Source: JAWKTM01 sp041399085 (lineage in GTDB: Bacteria; Planctomycetota; Planctomycetia; Pirellulales; Pirellulaceae). Taken from it: 64,000 bases of DNA. Below are positions 1-9,732 of the stretch, piece after piece. The notes below the pieces were generated by a model, which did no database searches, had not been told where the DNA came from, and saw nothing but the letters and a program-made list of their open reading frames with translations. Every line of letters begins with the position of its first letter. Within the stretch, counting starts at the first letter, position 1. Location: positions 1 through 64,000 of the forward strand of contig JAWKTM010000030.1 in NCBI GenBank assembly GCA_041399085.1, in the 5' to 3' direction. The position numbers were made by a program, and so were the translations under genes.

Positions 1-2
1 AA

Positions 3-242
3 GTCACCGGCACCGGAATCTCGTGGATGGAGCCGGCGGACCTGGCGCTCGACTCGATGCAGCTTGAAATCAACAGCACGTCGGGGTCCGACATCAGCAG
101 CGTATTCGTCACCGGAGCCCACGTCGTCACGGCCGACGAATCCACGCATTTCCTGCCCAACGACACTCAGCCCGAGGAAATTCGAGCCCTGCTGACCATC
201 GACGCCGGCGACTATGTCGATTGGTCAATCATGGCTCAGTGA
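3..242 (+). CDS. C-terminal end of a DUF1559-type (pseudopilin-like) protein, cut by window edge
   Basis: The reading frame is open from the first bases of the window to the TGA at 240-242, so the gene starts upstream and only about 79 C-terminal residues are visible. The segment GTGISWMEPADLALD matches the conserved W-M-E-P region of planctomycete DUF1559 / H-X9-DG proteins. The tail around STHFLPNDTQPEEIRALLTI matches their closing motif, in which a short 'HFL' strand is followed by 'ALLTIDAGD'. These proteins normally carry an N-terminal prepilin-like helix and are exported. The stop overlaps the 3' end of the convergent nuclease-family gene by 7 bp. Identity of the family is fairly secure; the specific role is unknown. 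Confidence 0.7.
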   Translation, partial: VTGTGISWMEPADLALDSMQLEINSTSGSDISSVFVTGAHVVTADESTHFLPNDTQPEEIRALLTIDAGDYVDWSIMAQ

Positions 243-1249
243 CCGCGTTTACTCGCGCGACGCAGCTCCGCCACCACCGCCGCATGATCGGAACCGGCAA
301 ATCCCGCCACGCGTCGCTCGACCACTTCGATTCCCGGCGTCACCAATACGTGGTCGATCGCCATCCGTAACGGCGGCAACTGCCGCGGCCAAGTCGCCTG
401 ATTGCCAAAGCCACGGCGACTATCGAGCAGACGTCCCTCGCGTAGCAGATCGGCGAACATCGGCGAGAAGCTGGTGATGTTTAAATCGCCCGCCACGATG
501 GTCGGCGGAATTTGGCCCGCCGCCAATCGCGCCAAATCCGCGAGCTGCCCGTTACGCATCGCCGCGCGTTCCGCGCCAACCGGCGGCACGGGATGCGTCG
601 CGATCAGCGTGCAGCCGCCAAGCTGGCTACGCGACTCTTCATCTTCGCCGCCATCAATCTCGGCCACGATCGTCGGCGCCTCGCTGTCACCCAACGAGAC
701 TTCGCGAAAGTTGGAAATCACCAGTCGGCTAAACACGGCGATACCAAAGGCATGATCCCGCGGCGACTCATGACGGTACGGGTAGCCGGCTTTCCAGTCG
801 GCAAAAGCCGCCGACAATCGCGGCGTGTATTCCACGATCACGACGATCTCCGGCGATTCGCGTTCGATCAGTTCGCGAATTCCCGCGTGATTGCGATTCC
901 CGCCATTGACGTTGAACGTCATGACTTTGATTCCGCGCCCTTTGACACCGGCGGTATCCGAAGCCGCCTCGGCCGTCGACGGCGCCGCCACGCGCGGCCA
1001 ATACAAACCGGCAAAGCCACTCGCGTTTGCCCCGGCCGCGATCAACACAACCAGCGCCCATCGCCAGCTTCGTCCGACAGCTAACGCGACGCCTGCGGCC
1101 AATAGCAACACCGCATACTGCACACGAAAATGACAAGCCAACTCGCACGGCCACCACCATCGAGCCGCGCAGGCAAACAACGACACAGCGATCACTGCAA
1201 TCGCCGCCGCCTTGATCAGCCACAACAATCGCTCGGCCCACTTCGCCAT
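236..1249 (-). CDS. Membrane-anchored endonuclease/exonuclease/phosphatase (EEP) family protein
   Basis: The product is about 337 residues when started at the ATG at 1249 (MAKWAERLLW); the frame is open further upstream but that part looks like leader sequence. Two or three hydrophobic segments come first, within about residues 9-80. The EEP fold follows: VMTFNVNGGN at its start, a PEIVVIVEY strand, IATHPVPPVG, the metal-site motif AGDLNITSFSP, then IDHVLVT and GSDHAAVVAEL with the catalytic Asp-His pair. The N, E, D-x-N and D-H residues expected for a metal-dependent phosphodiesterase are all present. Membrane EEP proteins of this kind are common and mostly uncharacterised; the substrate cannot be told. 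It converges on the DUF1559-type gene to its left and is divergent from the DUF1080 gene. Confidence 0.85.
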   Translation of the reverse strand: MAKWAERLLWLIKAAAIAVIAVSLFACAARWWWPCELACHFRVQYAVLLLAAGVALAVGRSWRWALVVLIAAGANASGFAGLYWPRVAAPSTAEAASDTAGVKGRGIKVMTFNVNGGNRNHAGIRELIERESPEIVVIVEYTPRLSAAFADWKAGYPYRHESPRDHAFGIAVFSRLVISNFREVSLGDSEAPTIVAEIDGGEDEESRSQLGGCTLIATHPVPPVGAERAAMRNGQLADLARLAAGQIPPTIVAGDLNITSFSPMFADLLREGRLLDSRRGFGNQATWPRQLPPLRMAIDHVLVTPGIEVVERRVAGFAGSDHAAVVAELRRASKRGH

Positions 1250-1402
1250 CGTCGCCCGCTCCCCTGCCCCGCCATCGCTCGCCGCATTTTCCTGCCGCCA
1301 ACTATCCGCCCGCCCCGATTTGCCGATTACAATAGCCGCTTTCCCGCCTGGCTGCACACCGCGTGCTTCGCAACTTCCCTAACGATGCGAGAAAGGTCTC
1401 CC

Positions 1403-2113
1403 ATGAAACATTGCCTACGCCTATCAATCGCCGCGCTTTCGCTCGCGCTGCTCGGTCTGACGACTCCTGCCGCCCACGCCGAATCGCCCGCCGACGAAGC
1501 CGGTTTCAAATCGCTGTTCGACGGCGAGTCGCTGAAAGGCTGGGCCGGCAAGGAACAATTCTGGTCGGTCCGCGACGGCGCGATCACCGGTCAAACCACG
1601 GCCGAGAATCCGACGAAAGGCAACACGTTCTTGATCTGGCAGGACGGCAAGCTCGGCGACTTCGAATTGCGTTTGAAGTTCCGGATTGTCGGCGGCAACT
1701 CGGGCATTCAATACCGCAGCGAAGAGCTGCCCGACTTCGTGGTGAAAGGCTATCAAGCCGACTTCGAAGCCGGCACGAAGTACATCGGCATCTGCTACGA
1801 AGAGCGCGGCCGAGGCATCCTGGCCTTGCGCGGCCAAAAGGTGACGATCAACGCCGACGGCAGCAAGGACGTGGCCAAAGAGCCGACCTGCGACGAAGAG
1901 AAGATGCTCGCGTCGATCAACAAAGAAGGCTGGAACGATTACGTGATCACCGCCAAAGGCAATCACTTGGTGCAGAAGATCAACGGCTTCACGACCGTCG
2001 ACATCACCGACAACCAATCGGACAAGGCCGCCAAGTCCGGCATTCTCGCCCTCCAATTGCACGCCGGCCCGCCGATGGTCGTGCAGTTCAAAGACATCCG
2101 CGTGAAGCAATAA
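1403..2113 (+). CDS. Secreted 3-keto-disaccharide hydrolase domain (DUF1080) protein
   Basis: The protein is 236 residues with a typical signal peptide (MKHCLRLS, then a hydrophobic stretch ending AAHA). The mature part begins GFKSLFDGESLKGWAG, the hallmark of the DUF1080 / 3-keto-disaccharide hydrolase fold, a concanavalin-like sandwich. Further family motifs are GNSGIQYRSEE, KGYQADFEAG and a terminal VQFKDIRVKQ strand. Such proteins are expanded in Planctomycetes and are thought to act on sugars in the periplasm or outside the cell. The ATG at 1403 is preceded by GAAAGG at a good distance. An upstream in-frame ATG at 1385 is less well placed. A strong terminator follows 47 bp after the stop, so it appears monocistronic. 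Confidence 0.9.
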   Translation: MKHCLRLSIAALSLALLGLTTPAAHAESPADEAGFKSLFDGESLKGWAGKEQFWSVRDGAITGQTTAENPTKGNTFLIWQDGKLGDFELRLKFRIVGGNSGIQYRSEELPDFVVKGYQADFEAGTKYIGICYEERGRGILALRGQKVTINADGSKDVAKEPTCDEEKMLASINKEGWNDYVITAKGNHLVQKINGFTTVDITDNQSDKAAKSGILALQLHAGPPMVVQFKDIRVKQ

Positions 2114-2160
2114 CGCAGCGACAATTTCGGTCCTATCAACCGAATCCATTCACACCACGA

Positions 2161-2193
2161 AACGTTCCCAGCCACCGCTCGGGAACGTTTTTC
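2161..2193 (+). terminator. Rho-independent terminator of the DUF1080 gene
   Basis: A 9-bp perfect stem (AACGTTCCC at 2161-2169 pairing with GGGAACGTT at 2181-2189) with an 11-nt loop is followed directly by a T-rich run (TTTTC). It lies 47 bp after the stop codon of the DUF1080 gene. Confidence 0.85.
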
Positions 2194-2315
2194 TTTGAAG
2201 TGCTCCGCCTTGTCGGAGCTTTCTTTCCCACCCCCAAGACACGTCCAACTCGCAGCAGCCTCGTCCTCCCCATCACGCCCTGCCAACCGCCGCGAATCCC
2301 GCACAGCCACCCGCC

Positions 2316-2714
2316 ATGCCGCACGACGACCTTTTGGAAAGCTCTCGCGGCCAGCCGCTTTCGCAGTCGACAACGGCTGAACCAGCGCGACGCCGCCTAC
2401 CTGAATCGCAAGGACTCGAATGCGGTGCTTCTCGGCGAAGCCCGTGGCTTTCTCCAACAGCGGCTGACGCCGGCTGAACCCAGCCGACGATGGCCGCTAA
2501 ACACCCATGCTGGGCCATCCGGCGTTCGTCGCCCAACACGCCACGCCACTCGCTGCCGCGGCTGTCTCGAAAAGTGGCATCACATCCCGCGCGGCCAATC
2601 GCTCGTCACGACCAACTCGACTACATCCTGTCGATTCTGAAACAGTGGCTCGAACGACAATCGCTTGACGAATCATCACCGCCGCCAGCGCAACAACGAA
2701 CGCTGTTCGACTGA
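2316..2714 (+). pseudogene. DUF4186 family gene broken by several frameshifts
   Basis: Pieces of one small protein appear in order across three frames. MPHDDLLES at 2316 is followed in another frame by RQRLNQRDAAYLNRK and GFLQQRLTPAEP. GHPAFVAQHAT comes in a third frame, CRGCLEKWHHIPRG back in the second, and YILSILKQWLERQ to the stop at 2714. The C-R-G-C-L-E-K-W-H core and the 'GHP-FVAQHAT' motif are characteristic of DUF4186, a short bacterial protein of unknown function. The overall span (about 130 codons) fits the family length. At least three indels are needed, so the locus cannot give a normal product as read. It converges on the broken monooxygenase gene, with 19 bp between them. Confidence 0.75.
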
Positions 2715-2733
2715 CAACGTCCACGCGCCGAAC

Positions 2734-4389
2734 TCATTCGCCACCAGCGGTTGTCACGAGATAGCCGTTTTCCCGCAGAAAGCCGATCATCGGTTCGACG
2801 GCGATCTCATTCACCCCCAACGCCACGTGTTTATCGGGACGCACAAGCAGACATCGGTTTCGCTCTGCCCGCTGAATACTCGCACCGCCTTGTCATCGCG
2901 AATCACATCGATGTCGTTGCCAAACTCGGCGCTGCTGCCGACAGAAACAACGACACAACACTCGATCAGGTCTCGCAACCGCTCACGAACCGCCGCGACC
3001 AATCCGCCGGCCGATTGCACCCCCGAATCATCCATCGGCAAGATGAGCAACGTAACGAACGTTGATGTTGCCCGTATAGTCGCGACCCGGAAGACCCGCG
3101 GACAACGCCACGCTCGGCAAGCGAGCTTCGGTCGCACTCCGTTAGCCCGATGCCCCCCGGCCAGCTTCGTTAGCCAATCTTACGCGCTGATACGCAATTC
3201 CCAGCTGCGATATCCTCGCGTAATTCGTCGACGAAGCGGTGACCAACTCGCAATATTGCTGGCCACCAAGCGTGCAATGCACGCAACGGACGGTCACGTA
3301 GCGTCACCATTCGCGTTGCTCGGTCCGTGTTCCGTATCACCGCTTTGGCCACCGGCAATCGCTCGTCGTCATACGACTGCAGCAACCGCTCGTCCGCAAA
3401 TCCATGGACGACATGCGCCAGCTTCCGCCGTTGTACGCGTCCTGAATCCCCGTGTTCATCCCCTGCCCGCCCACCGGGCCAGGCGCAGATGAGCCGCATC
3501 GCCCGCCACGAAACACCGTCCCACATGCATCCGATCGACGACGGCCGATTTGCGAAAAGCCGACGTCCAAATGACTCGCCGAACGCTTGCGGAAACGGTG
3601 ACTCAGCCAACAGCCGCCGGAAATCCGCTCAGAATTTGTTCTTTCCTCGCGCGCATCCGATACGCCTCCGTCGCGTCGATTAACCTCCATCCTTTTCCAT
3701 CAGCCAGAGGTATCGCCGGTGCCAGTCCATCGGCTGTGATCAGAATATGAGCCTGCTTTGGGCGACAACGGCCAGTCGATCTCTAGATCGGCGAGCAAGA
3801 AGAGCTCTTCGTAGGCCGCCCCTTCGAATGCCAACGACAAACAATGCCGCACTTGGCTGTGAGCGCCATCGCATCCGACCAAATAGCTCGCCGGGCATTC
3901 ATGTGTCGCTCCATCGTTCGACTGCACGACGGCTGTGACGCCATGCTCGTCCTGCCGCAACTCTTGCAATCGACAGTTCCACTCGACGCACCCACCAAGC
4001 GCCCGCAACCGCTCGACCAACACCCGCTCCGTTTCACCTTGCGACAGAATCAACAGATACGGATAACACGTGCCGAGCCCATCAAAAGCGAAATCGAATC
4101 GCGTCAGTCGCCGCTGCCCCGCGTAGAGGTCGATCGAAGTCAACGGATGGCCGCGCCATATCAGTTCACCGCTGATACCGACGTCGTCAAACACTTCGAG
4201 GGAACGAGCTTGAATCCCCAAGGCTCGCGATTCGGCGACCGGCGTCGGCCCGTTCCCAGCATCAAGCACACGACACTTCACGCCGTGCCGCAGCAGCTCA
4301 CAAGCTAAAGTCAATCCAACCGGCCCGGCGCCGACGACCAACACCTGAACCTCATCATCGAAGCCATCAAGTGCTTGCAATTTGGCCAT
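2734..4389 (-). pseudogene. FAD-dependent aromatic-ring monooxygenase (PheA/TfdB family), frameshifted
   Basis: The N-terminal 229 codons are intact from the ATG at 4389. They contain the Rossmann motif VLVVGAGPVGLTLACELL and the second FAD motif YLVGCDGAHSQVR. The frame is lost near 3710. Remaining family motifs continue in other frames: VGGQGMNTGIQDAYN (third FAD motif) around 3455, HVVHGFADERLLQSYDDER, and a thioredoxin-like tail with DDSGVQSAGGLVAAVRERL. The end reads RPDKHVALGVNEIAVEPMIG, with a stop at 2734. The total span of 552 codons equals the usual length of this family, so the gene was full length before at least four indels. These enzymes hydroxylate phenols or related rings using NAD(P)H. 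Because all parts survive, either recent decay or sequence error is possible. Confidence 0.8.
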
Positions 4390-4420
4390 CGCACGGTTCC
4401 TGATGTAGGTGCCTTCTCGG

Positions 4421-5149
4421 CTACAACTCCCGCACCGCTTGCCAACAGCCCGACTCGTGCGGCTCGACGATCAACACCACGCGATCGCCCCGGAGGTTCG
4501 GACGCAAGTGCTTCCCCACGTCGACGCAGCCGTCCACGATCAACTGGCCGCTGGCTCGACAACGAATCTGCTGCACGCCGCGAGCCGCGATTTGTTCGAC
4601 CGTCGCCACGCCACTCAAATCATCCGGCAGCCCGTCGACTTCCACCACGCGGCCATCGTCGCCGGTCGAAGCCAGCCCAACCGCCGACAGCGCGCCAATC
4701 ACGCCGTCGTTCGTGCCGCCCAAACCGTCCAGCAACAAAGCGTGTCGCGCCGCGATCTCGCGAGCTTCGGCCTGAGTCGCCAACGATCGCTTACACCGCA
4801 ACCCAAACCGCACAAACTCGTCCGCGACAACCGCCGCCGGACAAACGCACAATCCAGGATCGCTCCCCGGCTGGAACCGAGCTAACAACGACTCACGCAA
4901 ATGCTCGAACAAATCCCGCAGCGAATCCGCATCGTCATCCGCCGCGTTCGATCCATCGGCACGCTCCAACAACAACGAGCACGAACTGTTCTTGCTGGTA
5001 TAAGGCACCCGCGGATCGAACAACAATTGATGCCGCACAATTCGGCGGCAGCGATACTCGGGCGGCAATTCCCGAACGACGGCCCGCGCCACATGGTTCG
5101 TGCCGGGGCTATCCAGCGTATCCGTATCGTCGATGCCGACCAGGATCAT
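4421..5149 (-). CDS. TiaS-like (tRNA-Ile2 agmatinylcytidine synthetase N-terminal-type) protein
   Basis: The product is 242 residues beginning MILVGIDDTDTLDSPGTNH. That opening, with the ID-D-T-D-x-x-x-S-P-G motif, is the signature of the nucleotide-binding part of TiaS and its bacterial relatives. A hydrophobic tail ends VLIVEPHESG. Bacteria do not make agmatidine, and the protein is far shorter than archaeal TiaS (about 420 residues), lacking its C-terminal OB-fold and zinc region. A tRNA-modifying role should therefore not be assumed. Its ATG (5149) overlaps the stop of the upstream membrane-protein gene in an ATGA arrangement, so the two are translationally coupled. The family assignment rests on the N-terminal motif; the function is unknown. 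Confidence 0.7.
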   Translation of the reverse strand: MILVGIDDTDTLDSPGTNHVARAVVRELPPEYRCRRIVRHQLLFDPRVPYTSKNSSCSLLLERADGSNAADDDADSLRDLFEHLRESLLARFQPGSDPGLCVCPAAVVADEFVRFGLRCKRSLATQAEAREIAARHALLLDGLGGTNDGVIGALSAVGLASTGDDGRVVEVDGLPDDLSGVATVEQIAARGVQQIRCRASGQLIVDGCVDVGKHLRPNLRGDRVVLIVEPHESGCWQAVREL

Positions 5150-5895
5150 GGCTGCTCTTTCGACCGCCGCAGCCGAAACAGCAACACGGCACAGATCAAA
5201 CCCGCCAAGATCCCACACAGCGGATAACTCACAATCGCGCGCGGCCACCACGTTTCCCAGCCACCGCCACCCGAACTCGCGATCGCCTCGGCCGCCCCAC
5301 GTCTCATGCCGCCACCGCCACCCATGCCGCCACCCATGCCGCCACCCATGCCACGCCCCATGCCTCCGCCAGTTCCGCCTCCCATTCCACCGCCGGAACC
5401 CACCGCAACCACGGCCGTCGAGCTGAGCTTGACATAAGCCTTCACGCCGAAAGCCACCATGTTCGCGACCAGCCCCGCCCCGATCAGTCCGGCATATAAC
5501 TGCCAACCGCGACGCACCTGAGAAGCCACGCCGTCCAACAACAAACCGGTCAAAGCCAAACTGGTCATCGCGCCTTCGCCAGCGGAACCAAGTCGCAGCC
5601 CCTGAATCGCCAGCGACGTTCCCATCCCGACCATCCCGACCGTCGCACCGGCTCCGCGCCTGGGCACCAACGCCATCCCCAACGAAATCGGAAACACCAC
5701 ACGCAAGATCGCATGCCCCGGCACGCCTAAATTCATATCCCACCACTGCGTCAACGCCGCGGCACACACGCCCAACGAAACTAACAACACGATCTCGATC
5801 AGATGGATCGTCTGCTCGGGCCGAGCCAGCGCGGGGAAACGGCCATAGTCGGCCAAAGCGGGTTCGATCGCGTACAACCGGCGAAACATAAGCAT
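5146..5895 (-). CDS. Multi-pass membrane protein with a Gly/Met-rich insert
   Basis: The 249-residue product has about six hydrophobic segments, including LIEIVLLVSLGVCAAALT near residue 35 and a final CGILAGLICAVLLF near the C-terminus. A motif GVPGHAILRVVFPISLG sits in the second helix region. Between roughly residues 168 and 205 there is a low-complexity stretch of GGGM repeats, probably an extracytoplasmic or cytosolic loop. The shape resembles small substrate-binding membrane components of uptake systems, but no family can be assigned with confidence. The gene is coupled by a 4-bp overlap to the TiaS-like gene. The ModE-like regulator lies 175 bp upstream on the same strand, which would be consistent with a small regulated transport unit. 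Confidence 0.7.
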   Translation of the reverse strand: MLMFRRLYAIEPALADYGRFPALARPEQTIHLIEIVLLVSLGVCAAALTQWWDMNLGVPGHAILRVVFPISLGMALVPRRGAGATVGMVGMGTSLAIQGLRLGSAGEGAMTSLALTGLLLDGVASQVRRGWQLYAGLIGAGLVANMVAFGVKAYVKLSSTAVVAVGSGGGMGGGTGGGMGRGMGGGMGGGMGGGGGMRRGAAEAIASSGGGGWETWWPRAIVSYPLCGILAGLICAVLLFRLRRSKEQP

Positions 5896-6070
5896 CTCGA
5901 TGGCGAAAAATGAGCGTGATGAAGCCGCGCGGCCCGCGCGACTTTGACGATTAACAACGACCCTGCCGACACCCGCGTCCCACCGCCAGCCGTTTTACCG
6001 CTTCCGTCGGCAGACTCGCCCAAAATCGTTGAAGGCCGCATAACAAGTGCGACGATTCTACCAGTGTCAG

Positions 6071-6403
6071 TCAATCGGCACGACGGTGCAACTTGCCCGC
6101 GTGCTGAGCGAACTCCTGCTCGACCAGTTCGATCATCCGTTGCCGCAAAGCACGGAACTCGTCCAACGAATGACGAGCGAACTCGGTCAGCAAACTGCGG
6201 CGTTCGCCCTGGCCACCCACCTGCGTTTTCACCAAAGTCTGCCCGAGCGTTTGCTCGGCCTGCTTCACCCGACCCCACACATACCGATAGCTCTTGCCCA
6301 ATTCCGCCGCCGCGACCTTGATCGAACCCGTCCGCTCGATCGCACTCAGGATTTCGGCGATCCCGTGGCCAAAGCTGTATCGGCCGTCGATCTCCAACCA
6401 CAC
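6071..6403 (-). CDS. ModE-like winged-helix transcriptional regulator
   Basis: About 110 residues. The core, FGHGIAEILSAIERTGSI then AAAELGKSYRYVWGRVKQ, is the LysR-like winged helix-turn-helix used by ModE and its stand-alone relatives. QTLVKTQVGG followed by LLTEFARHSL completes the wing and closing helix. No C-terminal TOBE (molybdate-binding) domain is present, so it is the short single-domain type. The only in-frame start is a GTG at 6403 just before WLEIDGRYSF. The frame above it is closed by two TGA codons, so the first few residues of the family (usually a basic leader) come from a poor start or are lost to an indel. Stand-alone proteins of this type often sit near molybdate or tungstate genes; that is context knowledge, not shown here. 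Confidence 0.75.
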   Translation of the reverse strand: MWLEIDGRYSFGHGIAEILSAIERTGSIKVAAAELGKSYRYVWGRVKQAEQTLGQTLVKTQVGGQGERRSLLTEFARHSLDEFRALRQRMIELVEQEFAQHAGKLHRRAD

Positions 6404-6576
6404 CTTGATCCGAGGCCGCTGGCGATCGGCCGGCGTCGGCGGCTTGGCTCATCATCGAACTTGTCATGGCTCAACTCACCTAAGTCAATCTACTCATCCA
6501 ACCCGCCGTCACTGTGACTCCGATCTTGCACCGTGACAAGCCACCACATCGATTCCTAAGTCCCGATCCGATACCC

Positions 6577-8821
6577 ATGAGACCACCTCACTCGCCGCTC
6601 TCCCGCGCCGGGCTCGCTCTCGTCGCGCTCGCCACATTGGCCCTGCCGCTGTCGGCTCAACCGCCGCTGACTCCGCCGGCCAGCCAGCCCACTGCGCCCC
6701 CCGCGACGTTGCCCGAAGTGATCGTCGAAGGCGAAAACACCGCGTCCTCCGACTCCCCTGCCCCGCCCATCGACGCCCCGTTCATCAACCAACCGTATGC
6801 CGACGCCCCGGCCGTCTACGATCCCAACGCGTTGTTCTCGCCCGCAGCCAGCGTCGGGTACGCCGCGCCGGACAGCGTCACCGGCACCAAGCTCGCCATC
6901 TCGCCGCTCGACTTTCCCGGCTCGGTCCAAACCATCACCGAATCGCTGATCCACGACCAAGCCGCTCGCAACATCTATGACCTGACGCGCAACGTCAGCA
7001 GCGTCGGACCCAGTATCGGCGGCAGCGCCAACCGCACCGACGATCTGCTCATCCGCGGCTTCCGCGTGCAAGGCAACAGCGACGATTTTCGCAAGAACGG
7101 GTTCCGCGATTCCTCGCGCACCCAACGCGATCTGGCCAACATCGACCGCATCGAAATCCTCAAAGGCCCGGCCGCCGCGTTGTATGGTTCGTCCGGCGAA
7201 CCGGCCGGCTTGGTCAACTTCATCACCAAACAACCGCTCGACTATCGCCAAGACGTCGTCAGCGCCCGCATCGGCTACTGGGACGATTACCGCCTGACGC
7301 TCGATTCCACCGGCCCGCTCACCAACGAAGACGTCACCTACCGCCTGAACGTCGCCGCCCAAGACAGCGGCAGCTTCCGCGACTTCGTGTTCAACGAACG
7401 CTACTTCGTTGCCCCGGTCGTGCGGCTCCGCTTGGCCGAAGACACCTATCTCACATTCGAAGGCGAATACCTCCGCGACCGCCGCGTGCCGGACCGAGGG
7501 ATCGTGCTGTTCCAAGGCAGCTTCGACGCCATTCCGATCGATCGCTTTTTCGGCGAACCGACCGACCAAGCGAATTTCCAAGACGGCCAAGTCTCGGCGA
7601 TCCTGAACCACGCCTTCACCGACGACCTGCTGCTGCGTACGGGTTACGTGTCCAACTGGAGCGACGAATACCGCGACCAAGTCGACACGCGTCGTCTCGG
7701 CGGCGGTGGAGGCGGCGGTGGTGGAGGAGGCGGCGGCGCGACGCTGCAACGTCGCCGATTCATCCAAGACGCCAAGGACCAGAATCACTACTGGATCGGC
7801 GACCTCGTGGCCACCACTTGGCTAGCCGACGCCGACACCAAATCCTGCTGGGCTCGGAGATCGGCGTCGTCTGCGATGATTCCAATCTGCAGCAGCGACG
7901 ACGAACATCAATGTCCTGAACCTGTACGGCGCACGCAACCCACCCACCAATGCCCGCCTGCAAAGGTTCGATAATTGGCAATCCTCCATCTACCTCCAAG
8001 ACCTCATCACACTGAACCAAGACTGGAAACTGCTGGCCGGCTTCCGCCAAAGCTGGGTCGATTCCACGTCGCTCGACACCCAAAATAGCCCACTACCCAT
8101 GAGCGCCAATCAAGCGGCCACGACGCCCCGTTTCGGCGCGGTCTACCAACCGTTCGCCGACGCCTCGGCCTATGTGGCTTATAGCCAGTCATTTCAACCC
8201 GTGGTCGGCGCCTCGCGACTGGGTGCCCCGTTCGGTCCGGAATCGGGCGAAGCCTATGAGATCGGTCTGAAGTATGAGATCGTCCGCCGCCGACTCTGGG
8301 CCACGCTGGCCGCCTTCGATATCTTTCGCCAAAACGTGATCGTACCCGATCCGGTCGATCCGAACTTTAACACCCAAGTCAGCGAAGTCGAAAGCCGCGG
8401 CGTCGAGTTCGATTTAATGGGCCAAGTCACCGAACGATGGAGTGTGATTGCCAACGCCGCCTATCTGCATACGGAGATCACCCAAGACACCCAAGCCAAT
8501 CTGCTGGGCAACCGAGCGGACAATGTCCCCTATTTCAGCAGTAATATCTGGACGCGATATAACATCCAGCAAACCGCCGACCGCACCACCGGCCTGGCGA
8601 CAGCCTGTACATGTGGGGGATCGAGCGGGCGACATCGAGAACAGCTACGACCGCCGCCTATCACCGCTGGGACGCCGGCCTCTACCCGCCGCGGCCACTC
8701 GGCCCTTAGCCTGTACGCCGAAAACCTCTTCGACACCTTCTACATCGCCAGCGCCCCGCAACGCCGAACGCAACATGCCCGGCCCCTTCAACCTCGCGGC
8801 GGCGTCGGCCTAATCTACTAA
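6577..8821 (+). pseudogene. TonB-dependent outer-membrane receptor, frameshifted in its barrel
   Basis: The N-terminus is intact. It has a signal peptide (MRPPHSPLSRAGLALVALAT), a possible TonB box (LPEVIVEGENT), then the plug domain with DDLLIRGFRVQGN and IDRIEILKGPAAALYGSSGE leading to GGLVNFI-type text near codon 220, and the early barrel strands. A run of 13 glycine codons lies near 7702-7740. Near 7840 and 7905 the frame shifts. Barrel text then resumes (SIYLQDLITLNQDWKLLAGF and GPESGEAYEIGLKYEI), shifts again between about 8600 and 8680, and ends LSLYAENLFDTFYIASA with a terminal GGVGLIY. The overall length (about 745 codons) is right for a siderophore-type receptor. As read the receptor cannot fold, and at least four indels would have to be errors to rescue it. 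Confidence 0.85.
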
Positions 8822-8842
8822 CCCCTCGCATTGTTATCTCGT

Positions 8843-8884
8843 ACTCACCTAGCATCGCCGTTCGTACTCGTACTCGAAGAAGGA
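8843..8884. repeat. Dispersed TACTCG-type repeat, copy 1
   Basis: Short CTCGTACTC and CGTACTCGTACTCGAA blocks flank CTAGCATCGCCG. Read on the minus strand this is the same arrangement as the plus-strand element at 17820-17862 (CGAGTACGAGTAC, then GCGATGCT, then GAGTACGAGTACGA). It lies between the broken receptor gene and the transposase fragment. Confidence 0.6.
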
Positions 8885-9027
8885 TTTGCGATTTAAGGGA
8901 TGGAGCGATTGTGTCGCGGTTTGTTGTGGCTGAGCTGGGGTGAAACCAACCCCAAAGACCATCCTCAGCCCAAACAAACACAGCCCGCCACTCCCCAGTC
9001 ACCTCAATGAAGATTGGCCCCGCATAA
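8885..9027. other. Intergenic stretch without recognisable genes
   Basis: No supported reading frame, RNA gene or terminator is seen between the TACTCG repeat and the point where transposase homology begins at about 9028. Confidence 0.5.
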
Positions 9028-9585
9028 AAAAGGGGCGCAGAGTTACAAGCTAGCTTAGTTTTCATTGACGAATCAGGATTTATGCTTCAGCCTCTCATGC
9101 GTCGAACGTGGGCAAAACGCGGCCAGACGCCGGTACTGAAGGCTTGGGATCGTCACGATCGTTTGACGGCAATAACCGCGTTAACGGTCTCCCCTAAGCA
9201 ATCCAGGATTGGTCAATACTTTCAGATTCAACGACGCAATGCCAAGGCAGAGGACTTCTTTTGGTTCATCGTTGAATTGCGACGTCAATTGAAACGACCG
9301 CTCATCATTATTTGGGATCGACTGGCGGGCCATCGCAAAGCTGAAAGGTACTTCCATGAGCTTGAGTGCAGTTGGTTGCGTTTTGAGTATTTGCCCGCCT
9401 ACAGTCCCGAACTGAACCCTGTTGAGCACGTTTGGTCAACAACGAAGTGGTCGCGATTAGCGAATTGGGCCGCCCCAAACGTAGATGAGCTGAACGATCG
9501 AGTGATGATTGAACTAACAAACCAAAAGTCAGAGCACAAGCTACTACGCACTCACTTTAAATGGGCACAGCTGCCACTCGACTAG
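9028..9585 (+). mobile_element. 5'-truncated IS630-type transposase (DDE catalytic half)
   Basis: The frame opens directly after a TAA at about 9025 and runs to 9585. It encodes the catalytic part of an IS630/Tc1-like transposase: SLVFIDESGF (first Asp and the following E-S-G-F), RRTWAKRGQTPVL, LIIIWDRLAGHRK (second Asp), then YLPAYSPELNPVEHVWS with the final Glu. The N-terminal helix-turn-helix half, normally about 150 residues, is absent, so this is a remnant. The DDE triad itself is intact. No terminal inverted repeats could be matched because the left end is missing. Base composition is more AT-rich than its neighbours, consistent with acquisition from elsewhere. Confidence 0.85.
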
Positions 9586-9732
9586 AGTCCTGTTTCATGC
9601 GCAGTGGTCAATAGGGCTGTGAGCAGGAGCACCGCTTCAATACATACGAAAGAGCACGAGCCGTTCGATCTTTTCACGGACCACGACTGGTTATTCATCG
9701 TCACACCAATTACCTAACAACATCTGGGCTTT

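Noticed and set aside
6556..7788. 410-codon minus-strand open frame
   Set aside because: It is the antisense shadow of the TonB receptor, whose plug and barrel motifs are on the plus strand.
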